A stretch of 23,963 bases of DNA from Thiomargarita sp. (GTDB lineage Bacteria; Pseudomonadota; Gammaproteobacteria; Beggiatoales; Beggiatoaceae), in NCBI GenBank assembly GCA_020721025.1, contig DYNO01000027.1:1-23963 (forward strand), in the 5' to 3' direction. The stretch's first letter is position 1. Each line of letters opens with the position of its first letter. The notes beneath the pieces were generated by a model, which saw only the letters and a list, made by a program, of their open reading frames with translations, did not search any database and was not told the origin of the DNA. A program made the translations under genes and the position numbers. Positions 8,253-15,485 of the stretch are shown here, piece after piece.

Positions 8253-8572
8253 AACGGATATTTAGAGTGTGTGATTAGAAAGTATCATTTTCTCAAAATG
8301 TGCATGATGTTGCAAACATGATTTAAGTCATATTTTCGCCATTTTTTCGCCATTTTTTTTGAAAAATTTATTTTAGCCTCTGTTTTTATATAAAAATACT
8401 TAATTCGCTATCTGTTAAAAATATTATTTGGCTTAATTATTCAGTGGGCTGTTCATCAATCTTTCGGATAGTTTTTTGTAATTTTTGTAAGATCAACCGG
8501 TTGAAAATATTGACGCAATTTGCCAACCGGTTGAAATATCAATAAAATTTTAAAGCTGTCCGATTTCGTGGC
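8253..8572. other. Intergenic region between gltD and the Ig/TPR gene
   Basis: About 210 bases of AT-rich DNA (8253-8463) contain no gene that I can support. They include a short doubled TTTTTCGCCA motif at 8334-8355. The remainder is the palindromic element at 8464-8563. The promoter of the Ig/TPR gene should lie here, on the minus strand, but I cannot place -35 and -10 boxes with confidence. Confidence 0.5.
8464..8563. repeat. Palindromic element, GGACAG family, copy B
   Basis: This is a 100-bp palindrome with ends TCGGATAG (8464-8471) and CTGTCCGA (8556-8563), the latter reading TCGGACAG on the other strand. Inside, the self-complementary 10-mer CAACCGGTTG occurs twice (near 8494 and 8525), each followed by GAAAATAT or a close variant. 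On the minus strand it aligns with copy C at 11312-11384 (shared GGACAG-TTTAAAATTT, then TTCAAC-GGTT, then ACAAAAAAC). It lies 10 bp beyond the gltD stop codon, so it could also act as a 3'-end hairpin for gltD. Confidence 0.65.
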
Positions 8573-9982
8573 TTAGAATACGCCTAAATATTGCAAAATG
8601 CCTTCTGCTGCTTGTCTGCCCTCAAACACGGCTGTGACGACCAAATCGGAACCGCGCACCATGTCGCCGCCGGCAAATACTTTGGGATGTGTGGTTTGGA
8701 ATGGATACGGGGAGCGTCCGCTGGCTTTGACCTGTCCATTTTCTGACAATGCGATGTTGAACTCTTGCAACCACGCGGCGGGGCTGGGACGAAATCCAAA
8801 TGCAATAATTACTGCATCTGCGGGAATGGTTTCCTCACTGTCAGCAATTATTTTAGGCACGCGCCGTCCTCGTTCATCTGGTGGGCCCAATTCTGTCGTC
8901 ACTACCTTGACGGCTTGAACTTTATCATCACCAATCACTGCAATTGGTTGACGATTAAATAAAAATTCGCCGCCTTCTTCCTTGGCATTGGCAACTTCGC
9001 GCCGCGAGCCGGGCATATTCGCCTCATCCCGCCGATAAACACAGGTGACACGAGCCGCGCCTTGACGCAATGCTGTTCGGGTACAATCCATTGCTGTATC
9101 GCCGCCTCCCAATACAACGACTTGTTTTCCCGCCAAATTAATAAACTCGCCGGGCGCGTATTCCCAACCTTCGACATGTTTGATGTTGCCAATCAGAAAT
9201 GGGAGGGCTTTATACACACCGGGCAATGTTTCCCCTTCAAAACCACCTTCCATGAAAGTGTAAGTACCCATGCCCAAAAATACCGCATCGTATTGTTCAA
9301 GCAATTGTTGCAAGGAGATGTCTTTGCCGATCTCGGTATTTAATACAAATTCAATTCCCATGCCTTCAAACACTTGGCGACGGATGCGTAATACATCTTT
9401 TTCTAATTTAAATGAAGGAATTCCAAACGTTAGTAATCCACCGATCTCAGGATAACGGTCATAAACCACGGCTTTGACTCCATTACGCGCCAAAATATCG
9501 GCACATCCCAATCCCGCCGGACCTGCGCCAATAATGGCAACTTTTTTATCGGTCGCCACCACGCCAGACATATCCGGTCGCCACCCTTGTTTAAAGGCTT
9601 CATCGGTAATATATTTTTCAACCGAGCCAATGGTGACCGCGCCAAAACCATCATTGAGTGTACATGCCCCTTCACATAGTCGATCTTGCGGACAAACCCG
9701 TCCACAGATTTCTGGTAACGTATTGGTTTGATGCGATAATTCCGCGGCTTCAAGCAATTTACCTTCTTCAATTAATTTTAGCCAATTGGGAATAAAATTA
9801 TGCACCGGGCATTTCCATTCACAATAGGGGTTGCCACATGCCAAACACCGATCAGCCTGACTGGCGGCACTGGTTTTATCAAATTGTCCGTAAACTTCTT
9901 TCCATGTATAAATTCTCAGACGTGCTTCAGTTTTTACAGGGTCAATGCGAGGTAAATCAATGAATTGGAAGTTATTGCTCAT
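8573..9982 (-). CDS. gltD: Glutamate synthase [NADPH] small subunit
   Basis: GltD feeds electrons from NAD(P)H through FAD and iron-sulfur clusters to the large GltB subunit, which makes glutamate from glutamine and 2-oxoglutarate. The N-terminal ferredoxin-like part has two Cys groups, C46/C49/C54/C58 (CLACGNPYCEWKCP) and C93/C97/C103/C107 (CGRVCPQDRLCEGAC). The FAD-binding GAGPAG is at residues 152-157, and the NADPH site is VVVLGGGDTAMDCTRTALRQGA. The C-terminal FAD segment is KVFAGGDMVRGSDLVVTAV. The length of 469 matches the enterobacterial protein. gltB, normally just upstream in the same operon, is absent; upstream lies decayed DNA. A homologous role as the electron-transfer subunit of another reductase is possible, though the match is to bona fide GltD. 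Confidence 0.93.
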   Translation of the reverse strand: MSNNFQFIDLPRIDPVKTEARLRIYTWKEVYGQFDKTSAASQADRCLACGNPYCEWKCPVHNFIPNWLKLIEEGKLLEAAELSHQTNTLPEICGRVCPQDRLCEGACTLNDGFGAVTIGSVEKYITDEAFKQGWRPDMSGVVATDKKVAIIGAGPAGLGCADILARNGVKAVVYDRYPEIGGLLTFGIPSFKLEKDVLRIRRQVFEGMGIEFVLNTEIGKDISLQQLLEQYDAVFLGMGTYTFMEGGFEGETLPGVYKALPFLIGNIKHVEGWEYAPGEFINLAGKQVVVLGGGDTAMDCTRTALRQGAARVTCVYRRDEANMPGSRREVANAKEEGGEFLFNRQPIAVIGDDKVQAVKVVTTELGPPDERGRRVPKIIADSEETIPADAVIIAFGFRPSPAAWLQEFNIALSENGQVKASGRSPYPFQTTHPKVFAGGDMVRGSDLVVTAVFEGRQAAEGILQYLGVF

Positions 9983-10091
9983 GAATTAATTACTCGAAGT
10001 AGTGGTCAATTGATGGGATTCGGCGACTCGTGGTTTGAAACTTCATTATCAATGATTTGGACGGTTTTAACATCCCATTTCTGTTTTAATC

Positions 10092-10129
10092 GGTTAGAAA
10101 AAGAAAGATTCTCAACCTATTGATTTTTA
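10092..10129 (+). repeat. Short dispersed repeat, copy E
   Basis: GGTTAGAAAAAGAAAG followed by ATTCTCAACCTATTG aligns, with a small insertion, to 14100-14133 (GGTTAGAAAAACAG followed by TCTCAACCTGTCGG). Both copies can fold as a small hairpin, GGTTAGA with TCT(C)AACC. The unit is short and imperfect, so the relationship is suggestive only. Confidence 0.35.
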
Positions 10130-10280
10130 TGATATTAATAAAACTGAGTTTGACCTAATTGATGATGTAAATTAAGAAAATGCGGAAGAGAAATTAACCC
10201 GTTGGTATAAATCATTTATCCGACGAGACTCACACAACATTTTTGTTGAAAATTTTAAAGTTGAATCGCTGAGAATTTAA
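10122..10280 (+). pseudogene. Possible 3' remnant of an unidentified protein gene
   Basis: One frame reads DFYDINKTEFDLIDDVN, stops once at TAA 10173-10175, then continues ENAEEKLTRWYKSFIRRD and SHNIFVENFKVESLRI to a TAA at 10278-10280. The residue composition (charged, amphipathic, with W and Y) looks like real protein rather than random translation. There is no start codon, and upstream the frame runs into the short repeat. I do not recognise the family. Confidence 0.3.
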
Positions 10281-10362
10281 CAGATTGTGCCAAAATTTGC
10301 CGCCAGCAATCGTCAAAAATTTCCGTTCCTATAAAAATGAAATAGATTGATTAGATAACGGG

Positions 10363-10848
10363 TTAGTTGGCTCGCAAATGGGTAATCGGACGTTCTCCCG
10401 GAGGCGGTGTGATGGGGGGGGAAGGTATTAAAAATCCACTCAACATGTACAGAAAAAACAGCAACGCGATGACAAAGACCACAACATCACGCGTTGATTC
10501 GGGCTTCTCTATGGTAGTAAATTTCTCCGTCCACCCCTTAAACGATGGCGATTCAGCACTCGACAAACTCGCATGACGCAAAGCCGGTTTTTCCGCGGCT
10601 ATTGTTTCAGCATGAGTAGTGAATAACGTCTTGTTGTATGCCTCGCGCTGTTCAGGATGAGATAAAATTCTAAATGCGACATTGATTTGATTTGCCTTTG
10701 CCTGCATTGCCTGATATGCGCCATGTTTTTCTACATCACTCAGTTTTTCAAATTCGTTATTTAGTTCTTTGGCTTTAACTTGAGCGGCTTGGGTAATTGT
10801 GGCTTGGTCTGCTTCTGGGCTGATGCCAAGGATTTCATAATAATTCAT
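10363..10848 (-). CDS. J-domain-like protein with C-terminal membrane anchor, HPD motif absent
   Basis: The product has 161 residues. The N-terminus MNYYEILGIS is a classic J-domain opening, and residues 45-75 (AYQAMQAKANQINVAFRILS, then HPEQREAYNKTL) match J-domain helix III and IV. Between them the HPD tripeptide that stimulates DnaK ATPase is missing: helix II runs AQVKAKELNNEFEKL with no HPD. A variable linker (about 76-119) leads to one membrane segment (about 120-141, VVVFVIALLFFLYMLSGFLI) and a Pro-rich tail. By family knowledge, J-like proteins without HPD do not activate Hsp70 in the usual way and may act as scaffolds. No strong Shine-Dalgarno is visible before the ATG. It is not clearly in an operon. 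Confidence 0.8.
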   Translation of the reverse strand: MNYYEILGISPEADQATITQAAQVKAKELNNEFEKLSDVEKHGAYQAMQAKANQINVAFRILSHPEQREAYNKTLFTTHAETIAAEKPALRHASLSSAESPSFKGWTEKFTTIEKPESTRDVVVFVIALLFFLYMLSGFLIPSPPITPPPGERPITHLRAN

Positions 10849-11201
10849 CTGTCATTACGCTTTTCAGTAATTACCAATTATCGACAGTTCTTGAAATTGT
10901 CACTTAAATTTCCATCTGCCAGCAAATCGCACAGGCTGACGCATTTCGATGAATTTATGCCATTCGTATAAATGTTTAGTTTATGATACAACTACCTACG
11001 CAAAACGAGACGAAAAAAACAAATTATACAAGATTATATCATAGATAACCTGTTCGACTTTATAAATTAATCATGGTCAATTGTTAGCAATTATTTTAAT
11101 TTTCAATCAAAAAGTTACTACTGATTTGGCACAACTAAAATTATTAAATCCCACCCGTTCAATCAAAATTTACCCATAGCTACAGTGCTGTACAAAAAAT
11201 T

Positions 11202-11330
11202 TCACTTTTCTACGCGCTTGCCTTGAAGATTTAAAACCATTATAGACATTTGCGCTAAAATACTTCCTATCGTCGTCCCTGTCCTATTCACCAGAGATTT
11301 TAAACGACAGGTTGGACAGTTTTAAAATTT
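11202..11330 (-). pseudogene. Short protein-like fragment beside palindromic element C
   Basis: Read on the minus strand, one frame gives CPTCRLKSLVNRTGTTIGSI followed by LAQMSIMVLNLQGKRVEK and a TGA at 11202-11204. Upstream it is closed by a TAA inside the palindromic element. The run resembles the C-terminal end of a protein but is too short to assign. It may be a chance open stretch. Confidence 0.2.
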
Positions 11331-11384
11331 CATTTTGATTTCAACTGGTTAATTTCGTAACCAATTACAAAAAACGGTCTGAAC
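11312..11384. repeat. Palindromic element, GGACAG family, copy C
   Basis: It begins TTGGACAGTTTTAAAATTTC and ends ACAAAAAACGGTCTGAA. It aligns with the reverse complement of copy B but lacks about 25 bp of the centre, leaving CAACTGGTTAATTTCGTAACC, which is itself partly palindromic. Past the right end the GAACGATTGT flank matches that of copy A. It lies about 80 bp before the acidic protein gene. Confidence 0.5.
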
Positions 11385-11466
11385 GATTGTTAAAACTACC
11401 TGAATTGATGATAACTGATTCATTTAACTCACCTGAACCCGACTCCAAAATTTACCGGTGCGACCG

Positions 11467-12138
11467 ATGAGTAGCGAACCTTTGCAAATTACTAATAAAG
11501 ATCAACGCCGTTTTACCATTCGCTTATTGAGAAAAGAAGAAAAACTGGGCGAGGATGAGCGATTGACTTACGATCAAGACGAACCGAGCTTGGAATTCTT
11601 CGATGCCAGCGGTTTTGATGAAGAAGATCAACAACATATCATGGGATATTACACCGGGGTGCGTTGTGTTATCAGTGAACTTTTTGTTGACATTCAGCAA
11701 CGCAGTGACATCTTTAGTGAACAACTGTCATTTTTAAATATTTCTGAAGACAGTATTTTATCCATTCAGCTTTGGTTGTCGTACCAACTGACTGAAGAGG
11801 AAAAAATTTTTATTGAACCATTTTCTGATCTGCTACACAATAAAACCGCGATTCATCATCTTTGTGGTGGTTTTGAATTTGAGAGCGAGCCCGAAGCATC
11901 TCCAGAAGAAATCACATTGCCAGACCCCAATTCCGAAGAAGAAACCCGGCGAACCAATTTTGTGCAGCGGGAATTAGAAGAAGCAATTCGGGCATTAGAT
12001 TTGGCAGAAGCGGCTGAAAATCAATGGAAAGAGGGAAATGTTGAGTTGCGCTTGCGTATTTTATCCGCCAAACGTCAAACCTTGAAAGCGATTGCGTTAT
12101 TAAATAAACAAGTTGATGTGTGGTTAGATACCGAATAA
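11467..12138 (+). CDS. Acidic cytosolic protein of unknown function
   Basis: I do not recognise this protein of about 223 residues. It has no signal peptide, membrane segment or known motif. It is strongly acidic (for example ITLPDPNSEEETRR, and EEDQQ and EDSIL runs). The last 70 residues are rich in Glu, Ala, Leu and Arg and look like a long amphipathic helix or coiled coil (RELEEAIRALDLAEAAENQW, then RLRILSAKRQTLKAIALLNK). Codon use looks like that of the neighbouring real genes. The start is uncertain: ATG at 11467 or GTG at 11458, neither with a clear Shine-Dalgarno. It lies 308 bp before an ABC exporter on the same strand, and a link between the two is conceivable but not shown. The frame stays open for another 77 codons after its stop. 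Confidence 0.65.
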   Translation: MSSEPLQITNKDQRRFTIRLLRKEEKLGEDERLTYDQDEPSLEFFDASGFDEEDQQHIMGYYTGVRCVISELFVDIQQRSDIFSEQLSFLNISEDSILSIQLWLSYQLTEEEKIFIEPFSDLLHNKTAIHHLCGGFEFESEPEASPEEITLPDPNSEEETRRTNFVQRELEEAIRALDLAEAAENQWKEGNVELRLRILSAKRQTLKAIALLNKQVDVWLDTE

Positions 12139-12446
12139 TCGTTTAACCGCGTCAAATTCATCAGAATTTTTAATTTTACCACGAGGAACCACACAGTTCA
12201 AATTCGATTAAAATGGCGTGATTGCAAAATTATCCCAATAAAACAAAAATTTCCCTGTTCTAAATTTCAACATGCCGCTCATGCCGCTTTGGAATGCCGT
12301 CCAGATGTGCCAGCGTCACGGTATGAATACCAAGTTTGGAAATTGATTGAAGGGCGGTATCACTCCTAAATAGTTCAACTTACGACAATTTAATAGTAAC
12401 GCGTAGTAAAATTCATTTCATCCTTCCTATTCAAGTCTAAAAAAAT
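12139..12446. other. Intergenic region before the ABC exporter, with a possible small coding remnant
   Basis: The frame of the preceding gene remains open from its TAA to a TAA at 12367-12369. The last part reads HAALECRPDVPASRYEYQVW followed by KLIEGRYHS, which looks like protein, while the first part does not. No ATG or GTG start is in this frame. It could be a small gene with a missed start, a remnant, or chance. No terminator or promoter could be assigned. Confidence 0.25.
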
Positions 12447-14105
12447 ATGTTACTACTTGATTTTTTCAAAAAAGAATCTGATGTACCCAAGGGTCCGATT
12501 ATTTTTATGGGAATCCTGTCGGGTATCGCCAATAGCATTGTGTTAGGTGTGATTAACCAAGGAGCGCAAAAAGTTTCTAACAATGAAGAAGTAACACAAC
12601 TCGCGTTTATCTTTCTGATATCTGTAGCATTATTTATCTACACGCGAAAATACTCTTTGTCCCAAGCCACGATTATGGTTGAGCAAGCCATTCGCCGAGT
12701 GCGCGTTCGGATCACCGATAAAATCCGTCGCACCGAATTGACTTTTGTCGAAAAGAATGACCGAGCCCAAATTTACACGTATTTAACCCAAGACACGAAC
12801 TTGATTTCACAGTCCGGACTGACCGTTATCAGTGCGATTCAATCTGTGGTTGTGATTATTTTCTGCTCTATCTACGTGGCAATTTTATCCCCTGTGGGTT
12901 TTTTAATTATTGCTGTGGGTTTTACCGTAGCCGCGCTGTTATATTTATCCCATAGCAAGGCAATTTCTAAAGAAATTCATCTGTCTATTACGAAAGAAGC
13001 TGAATTTTTTGGCATTTTGAATCATGTGCTGGATGGTTTTAAAGAAATCCGTATTAATCGACGTAAAAGTGATGATGTGTTTCATTATGTTGAAAAAATC
13101 TCGGTCGAAACCGAACAAATTAAAATCAGCACCGGTTTAAAATTTGTCACCGATATCATGTTTTCACGGGTGTTTTCTAACTCATTGTTGGGAATTGTGG
13201 TATTTGTGATGCCACTTTTTAGCCCCACTCATGCCACGATTGTGATTAAAATTACGGCAACGGTATTGTTTTTAATCAGTCCGATTGAAGCAATTGTCGG
13301 TGCCATTCCCATGTTTGCCCGTGCCACCGCGTCCATTGAAAACATTACCAAATTAGAAGCCAGTCTTGATGAAGTGTTGCAGCAAAATCCGCACTCATCA
13401 CAGATGGATGATCGGACGATTGAGGAAAATGTCGCTGAATTTGCTCGCTTTCAACGAATTCAATTTGAACAAATTAACTTTCAATACACCGATAAAACGG
13501 GGATGGCGACATTCAGGGTGGGCCCGATTGACCTGACGGTTGAGCGAGAGGAAATTTTGTTCATTGTTGGGGGCAACGGGAGCGGTAAATCGACTTTCTT
13601 GAAGTTATTGACGGGGTTATATTATCCTTTGTCGGGTTCGATTTCCATTGATGGCGAGGAACTTGATCGCACCAATTATCAAGCCCACCGGGAACTGTTC
13701 AGTATTATTTTCACCGATTTTCATTTATTCGACCGCTTGTATGGTCTGCAAAATGTGGATGATAAACGGGTAAAATCGTTGTTGCAGATGATGGAATTGG
13801 ATAAAAAAACCAAGTATCTCAACGGACAGTTTTCACAACTGGATTTATCAACGGGGCAAAAAAAGCGACTGGCATTTATTGCCGCAGTGATGGAAGACAA
13901 ACCGATTTATATTTTCGATGAATTGGCAGCCGACCAAGACCCGCAATTCAGAAAACATTTTTACGAAGAAATCCTGCCCGATTTGCGTCGTCAAGGAAAA
14001 ACCATCATTGCCGTCACTCACGATGATTCTTATTTTCACTGTGCCGATAGGGTGCTGAAAATGGAATTGGGGCAATTGAAACCTTATCCAATCGTCAATG
14101 GTTAG
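12447..14105 (+). CDS. ABC exporter with fused membrane and ATPase domains, cyclic-peptide/siderophore exporter type
   Basis: This 552-residue half-transporter sits in the inner membrane and uses ATP to export a substrate. The N-terminal part has about six membrane segments (near residues 17-38, 51-66, 127-147, 151-168, 242-258, 265-285). The ATPase domain has Walker A GGNGSGKST (375-383), signature LSTGQKKRLA (467-476), Walker B IYIFDE (487-492) followed by LAADQDP, and the H-loop H525 in AVTHDD. The STGQKKRLA and DELAADQDP forms and the short soluble linker fit the cyclic-peptide exporter family (SyrD/PvdE-like). The substrate is unknown, since no peptide synthetase or precursor gene is in the window. 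Such exporters elsewhere also move peptides or lipopeptides into the periplasm. No strong Shine-Dalgarno is seen before the ATG. Confidence 0.88.
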   Translation: MLLLDFFKKESDVPKGPIIFMGILSGIANSIVLGVINQGAQKVSNNEEVTQLAFIFLISVALFIYTRKYSLSQATIMVEQAIRRVRVRITDKIRRTELTFVEKNDRAQIYTYLTQDTNLISQSGLTVISAIQSVVVIIFCSIYVAILSPVGFLIIAVGFTVAALLYLSHSKAISKEIHLSITKEAEFFGILNHVLDGFKEIRINRRKSDDVFHYVEKISVETEQIKISTGLKFVTDIMFSRVFSNSLLGIVVFVMPLFSPTHATIVIKITATVLFLISPIEAIVGAIPMFARATASIENITKLEASLDEVLQQNPHSSQMDDRTIEENVAEFARFQRIQFEQINFQYTDKTGMATFRVGPIDLTVEREEILFIVGGNGSGKSTFLKLLTGLYYPLSGSISIDGEELDRTNYQAHRELFSIIFTDFHLFDRLYGLQNVDDKRVKSLLQMMELDKKTKYLNGQFSQLDLSTGQKKRLAFIAAVMEDKPIYIFDELAADQDPQFRKHFYEEILPDLRRQGKTIIAVTHDDSYFHCADRVLKMELGQLKPYPIVNG

Positions 14106-14133
14106 AAAAACAGTCTCAACCTGTCGGATTTGA
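14100..14133 (+). repeat. Short dispersed repeat overlapping the ABC exporter stop, copy D
   Basis: GGTTAGAAAAACAG followed by TCTCAACCTGTCGGATTTGA covers the last codons and stop (TAG 14103-14105) of the exporter gene. It aligns with 10092-10129, and its complement (CGACAGGTTGAGACTG) resembles the left flank and edge of palindromic copy C (CGACAGGTTGGACAG). A weak hairpin, CTGCT-TTTTG-AGCAG, follows at 14136-14150. It may be a worn mobile-element end or a 3' hairpin. Confidence 0.35.
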
Positions 14134-14213
14134 ATCTGCTTTTTGAGCAGTGATTATTCTAGGACAACGCACTATGGCATTCTAAGTAATTATAAATCAG
14201 AGAGTTATTCTGC

Positions 14214-14243
14214 TTGAAAAATGGGTCGTTTATCGGTTAAAGT
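14214..14243 (+). promoter_or_regulatory. Possible sigma-70-type promoter for sucCD
   Basis: TTGAAA (14214-14219) and TAAAGT (14238-14243) are separated by 18 bp and lie about 70 bp before the sucC start. The -35 box matches 5/6 and the -10 box 4/6 of the enterobacterial consensus. In AT-rich DNA such matches arise by chance, so this is tentative. Confidence 0.3.
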
Positions 14244-14315
14244 ATCGCTTTTACGTCCCTAAAATTTTTTAATGGGTGCTTTCAACATTCCTAGCACAGC
14301 AATGAAGGTAAATGG

Positions 14316-15485
14316 ATGAATATACACGAGTATCAAGCTAAAAAATTGTTGGCTGATTATGGTATCCCGGTACCCCCCGGACATTATGCCACCAGTTCCG
14401 CTAAAGCAGAAAAAGCCGCCAAAACGTTGGGTGGGGTTATGTGGATGATCAAGGCACAGGTTCATGCCGGGGGTCGCGGTAAAGCTGGCGGTGTGAAAAA
14501 AGCCGGTTCCATAGAAGAAGTTGTCATTTGCGCGCAAGAACTTATCGGTAAATCCCTAGTGACCCATCAAACGGGTTCGCGTGGTCAGCCGATTAATGGC
14601 GTATTGGTTGAAAGGGCGACAATGATCAGTCGGGAGTTATATTTAAGTTTTGTGGTAGATCGGGCGAAAAAACGAGTGACCGTGATTACTTCTACCGAAG
14701 GCGGTATGGACATTGAAGAAGTTGCCGCCAAAACGCCAGAAAAAATCGTGACTCGCGCCATCGATCCTATCGTAGGAATTCAAGGATATCAATGTCGTGA
14801 GATCGCGTTTGCCTTGGGCTTGGATGACAATCAACGCAAACAGATGACCGAAATTTTAAATGGCTTGTATCGGTTATTTATCGAAAAAGATTTAAGTTTG
14901 TTAGAAATCAACCCGCTGATCGTCACTCAAGACGGCGATTTGTTGGCTATCGATGCGAAAATCAATTTAGATGACAATGCGTTACATCGTCACACAGATT
15001 TAGCCGCACTTTACGATGCTTCTCAAGAAGATGCAAAAGAACACCGGGCGCGTGAATTTGACCTCAACTATGTCGCATTAGATGGCAATATCGCATGTAT
15101 GGTGAATGGTGCGGGCTTGGCAATGGCGACCATGGACGTGGTGAAAATGCACGGGGGCGAACCTGCGAACTTTTTGGACGTGGGCGGTGGCACGACGACT
15201 GCGAAAGTGACTGCAGCGTTTAAATTAATTTTGTCTGATCCCAAAGTGCAAGCGATCTTGGTCAACATCTTCGGCGGTATTGTGAAATGCGACTTGATTG
15301 CCGAAGGGGTGATTACTGCAGTTCGACAAACGAGGACGAAATTACCGGTGATTGTTCGTTTGGAAGGAACACGGGTTGCCGAAGGCAGGGCGTTATTGCA
15401 GCAATACAGCAAGTTTGCCGTGATTACCGCCGATGATTTAGATGACGCAGCGAAGAAAGCCGTCGCAGCAGTGGGGAGCAAATAA
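14316..15485 (+). CDS. sucC: Succinate--CoA ligase, beta subunit
   Basis: The ATP-grasp beta subunit binds the nucleotide and succinate. With SucD it converts succinyl-CoA to succinate while phosphorylating ADP or GDP in the TCA cycle. The start MNIHEYQAKKLLADYGIPVP is the family signature. The ATP-grasp region has KAQVHAGGRGKAGGVKKA near residues 46-63. Acidic metal-binding segments are LLEINPLIVT and LLAIDAKINLDDNA. The C-terminal flavodoxin-like half contains NFLDVGGGT and the ILVNIFGGIVKCDLIAEG motif. Its 389 residues match the E. coli protein. GAAGGT 8 bp upstream serves as the ribosome binding site. It abuts sucD (TAA directly followed by ATG), so the two are surely co-translated. Confidence 0.97.
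   Translation: MNIHEYQAKKLLADYGIPVPPGHYATSSAKAEKAAKTLGGVMWMIKAQVHAGGRGKAGGVKKAGSIEEVVICAQELIGKSLVTHQTGSRGQPINGVLVERATMISRELYLSFVVDRAKKRVTVITSTEGGMDIEEVAAKTPEKIVTRAIDPIVGIQGYQCREIAFALGLDDNQRKQMTEILNGLYRLFIEKDLSLLEINPLIVTQDGDLLAIDAKINLDDNALHRHTDLAALYDASQEDAKEHRAREFDLNYVALDGNIACMVNGAGLAMATMDVVKMHGGEPANFLDVGGGTTTAKVTAAFKLILSDPKVQAILVNIFGGIVKCDLIAEGVITAVRQTRTKLPVIVRLEGTRVAEGRALLQQYSKFAVITADDLDDAAKKAVAAVGSK

Larger units (their letters stand above)
9983..10362. other. Decayed intergenic region upstream of gltD
   Basis: These 380 bases contain no intact gene. They hold a repeat motif (10092-10129) related to the end of the ABC exporter gene and a probable coding remnant on the plus strand (10122-10280). 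The gltD promoter must lie near 9983-10060 on the minus strand, but I cannot identify it. No gltB sequence is recognisable. Confidence 0.5.
10849..11466. other. Gene-free gap between divergent genes
   Basis: About 600 AT-rich bases separate the minus-strand J-like gene from the plus-strand acidic protein gene, and promoters for both must lie here. The gap contains palindromic element copy C (11312-11384) and, beside it on the minus strand, a short protein-like fragment (11202-11330). I found no other coding or RNA signal. Confidence 0.5.

Noticed and set aside
14136..14150. Intrinsic terminator after the ABC exporter
   Set aside because: The stem is only 5 bp and is not followed by a T-run.
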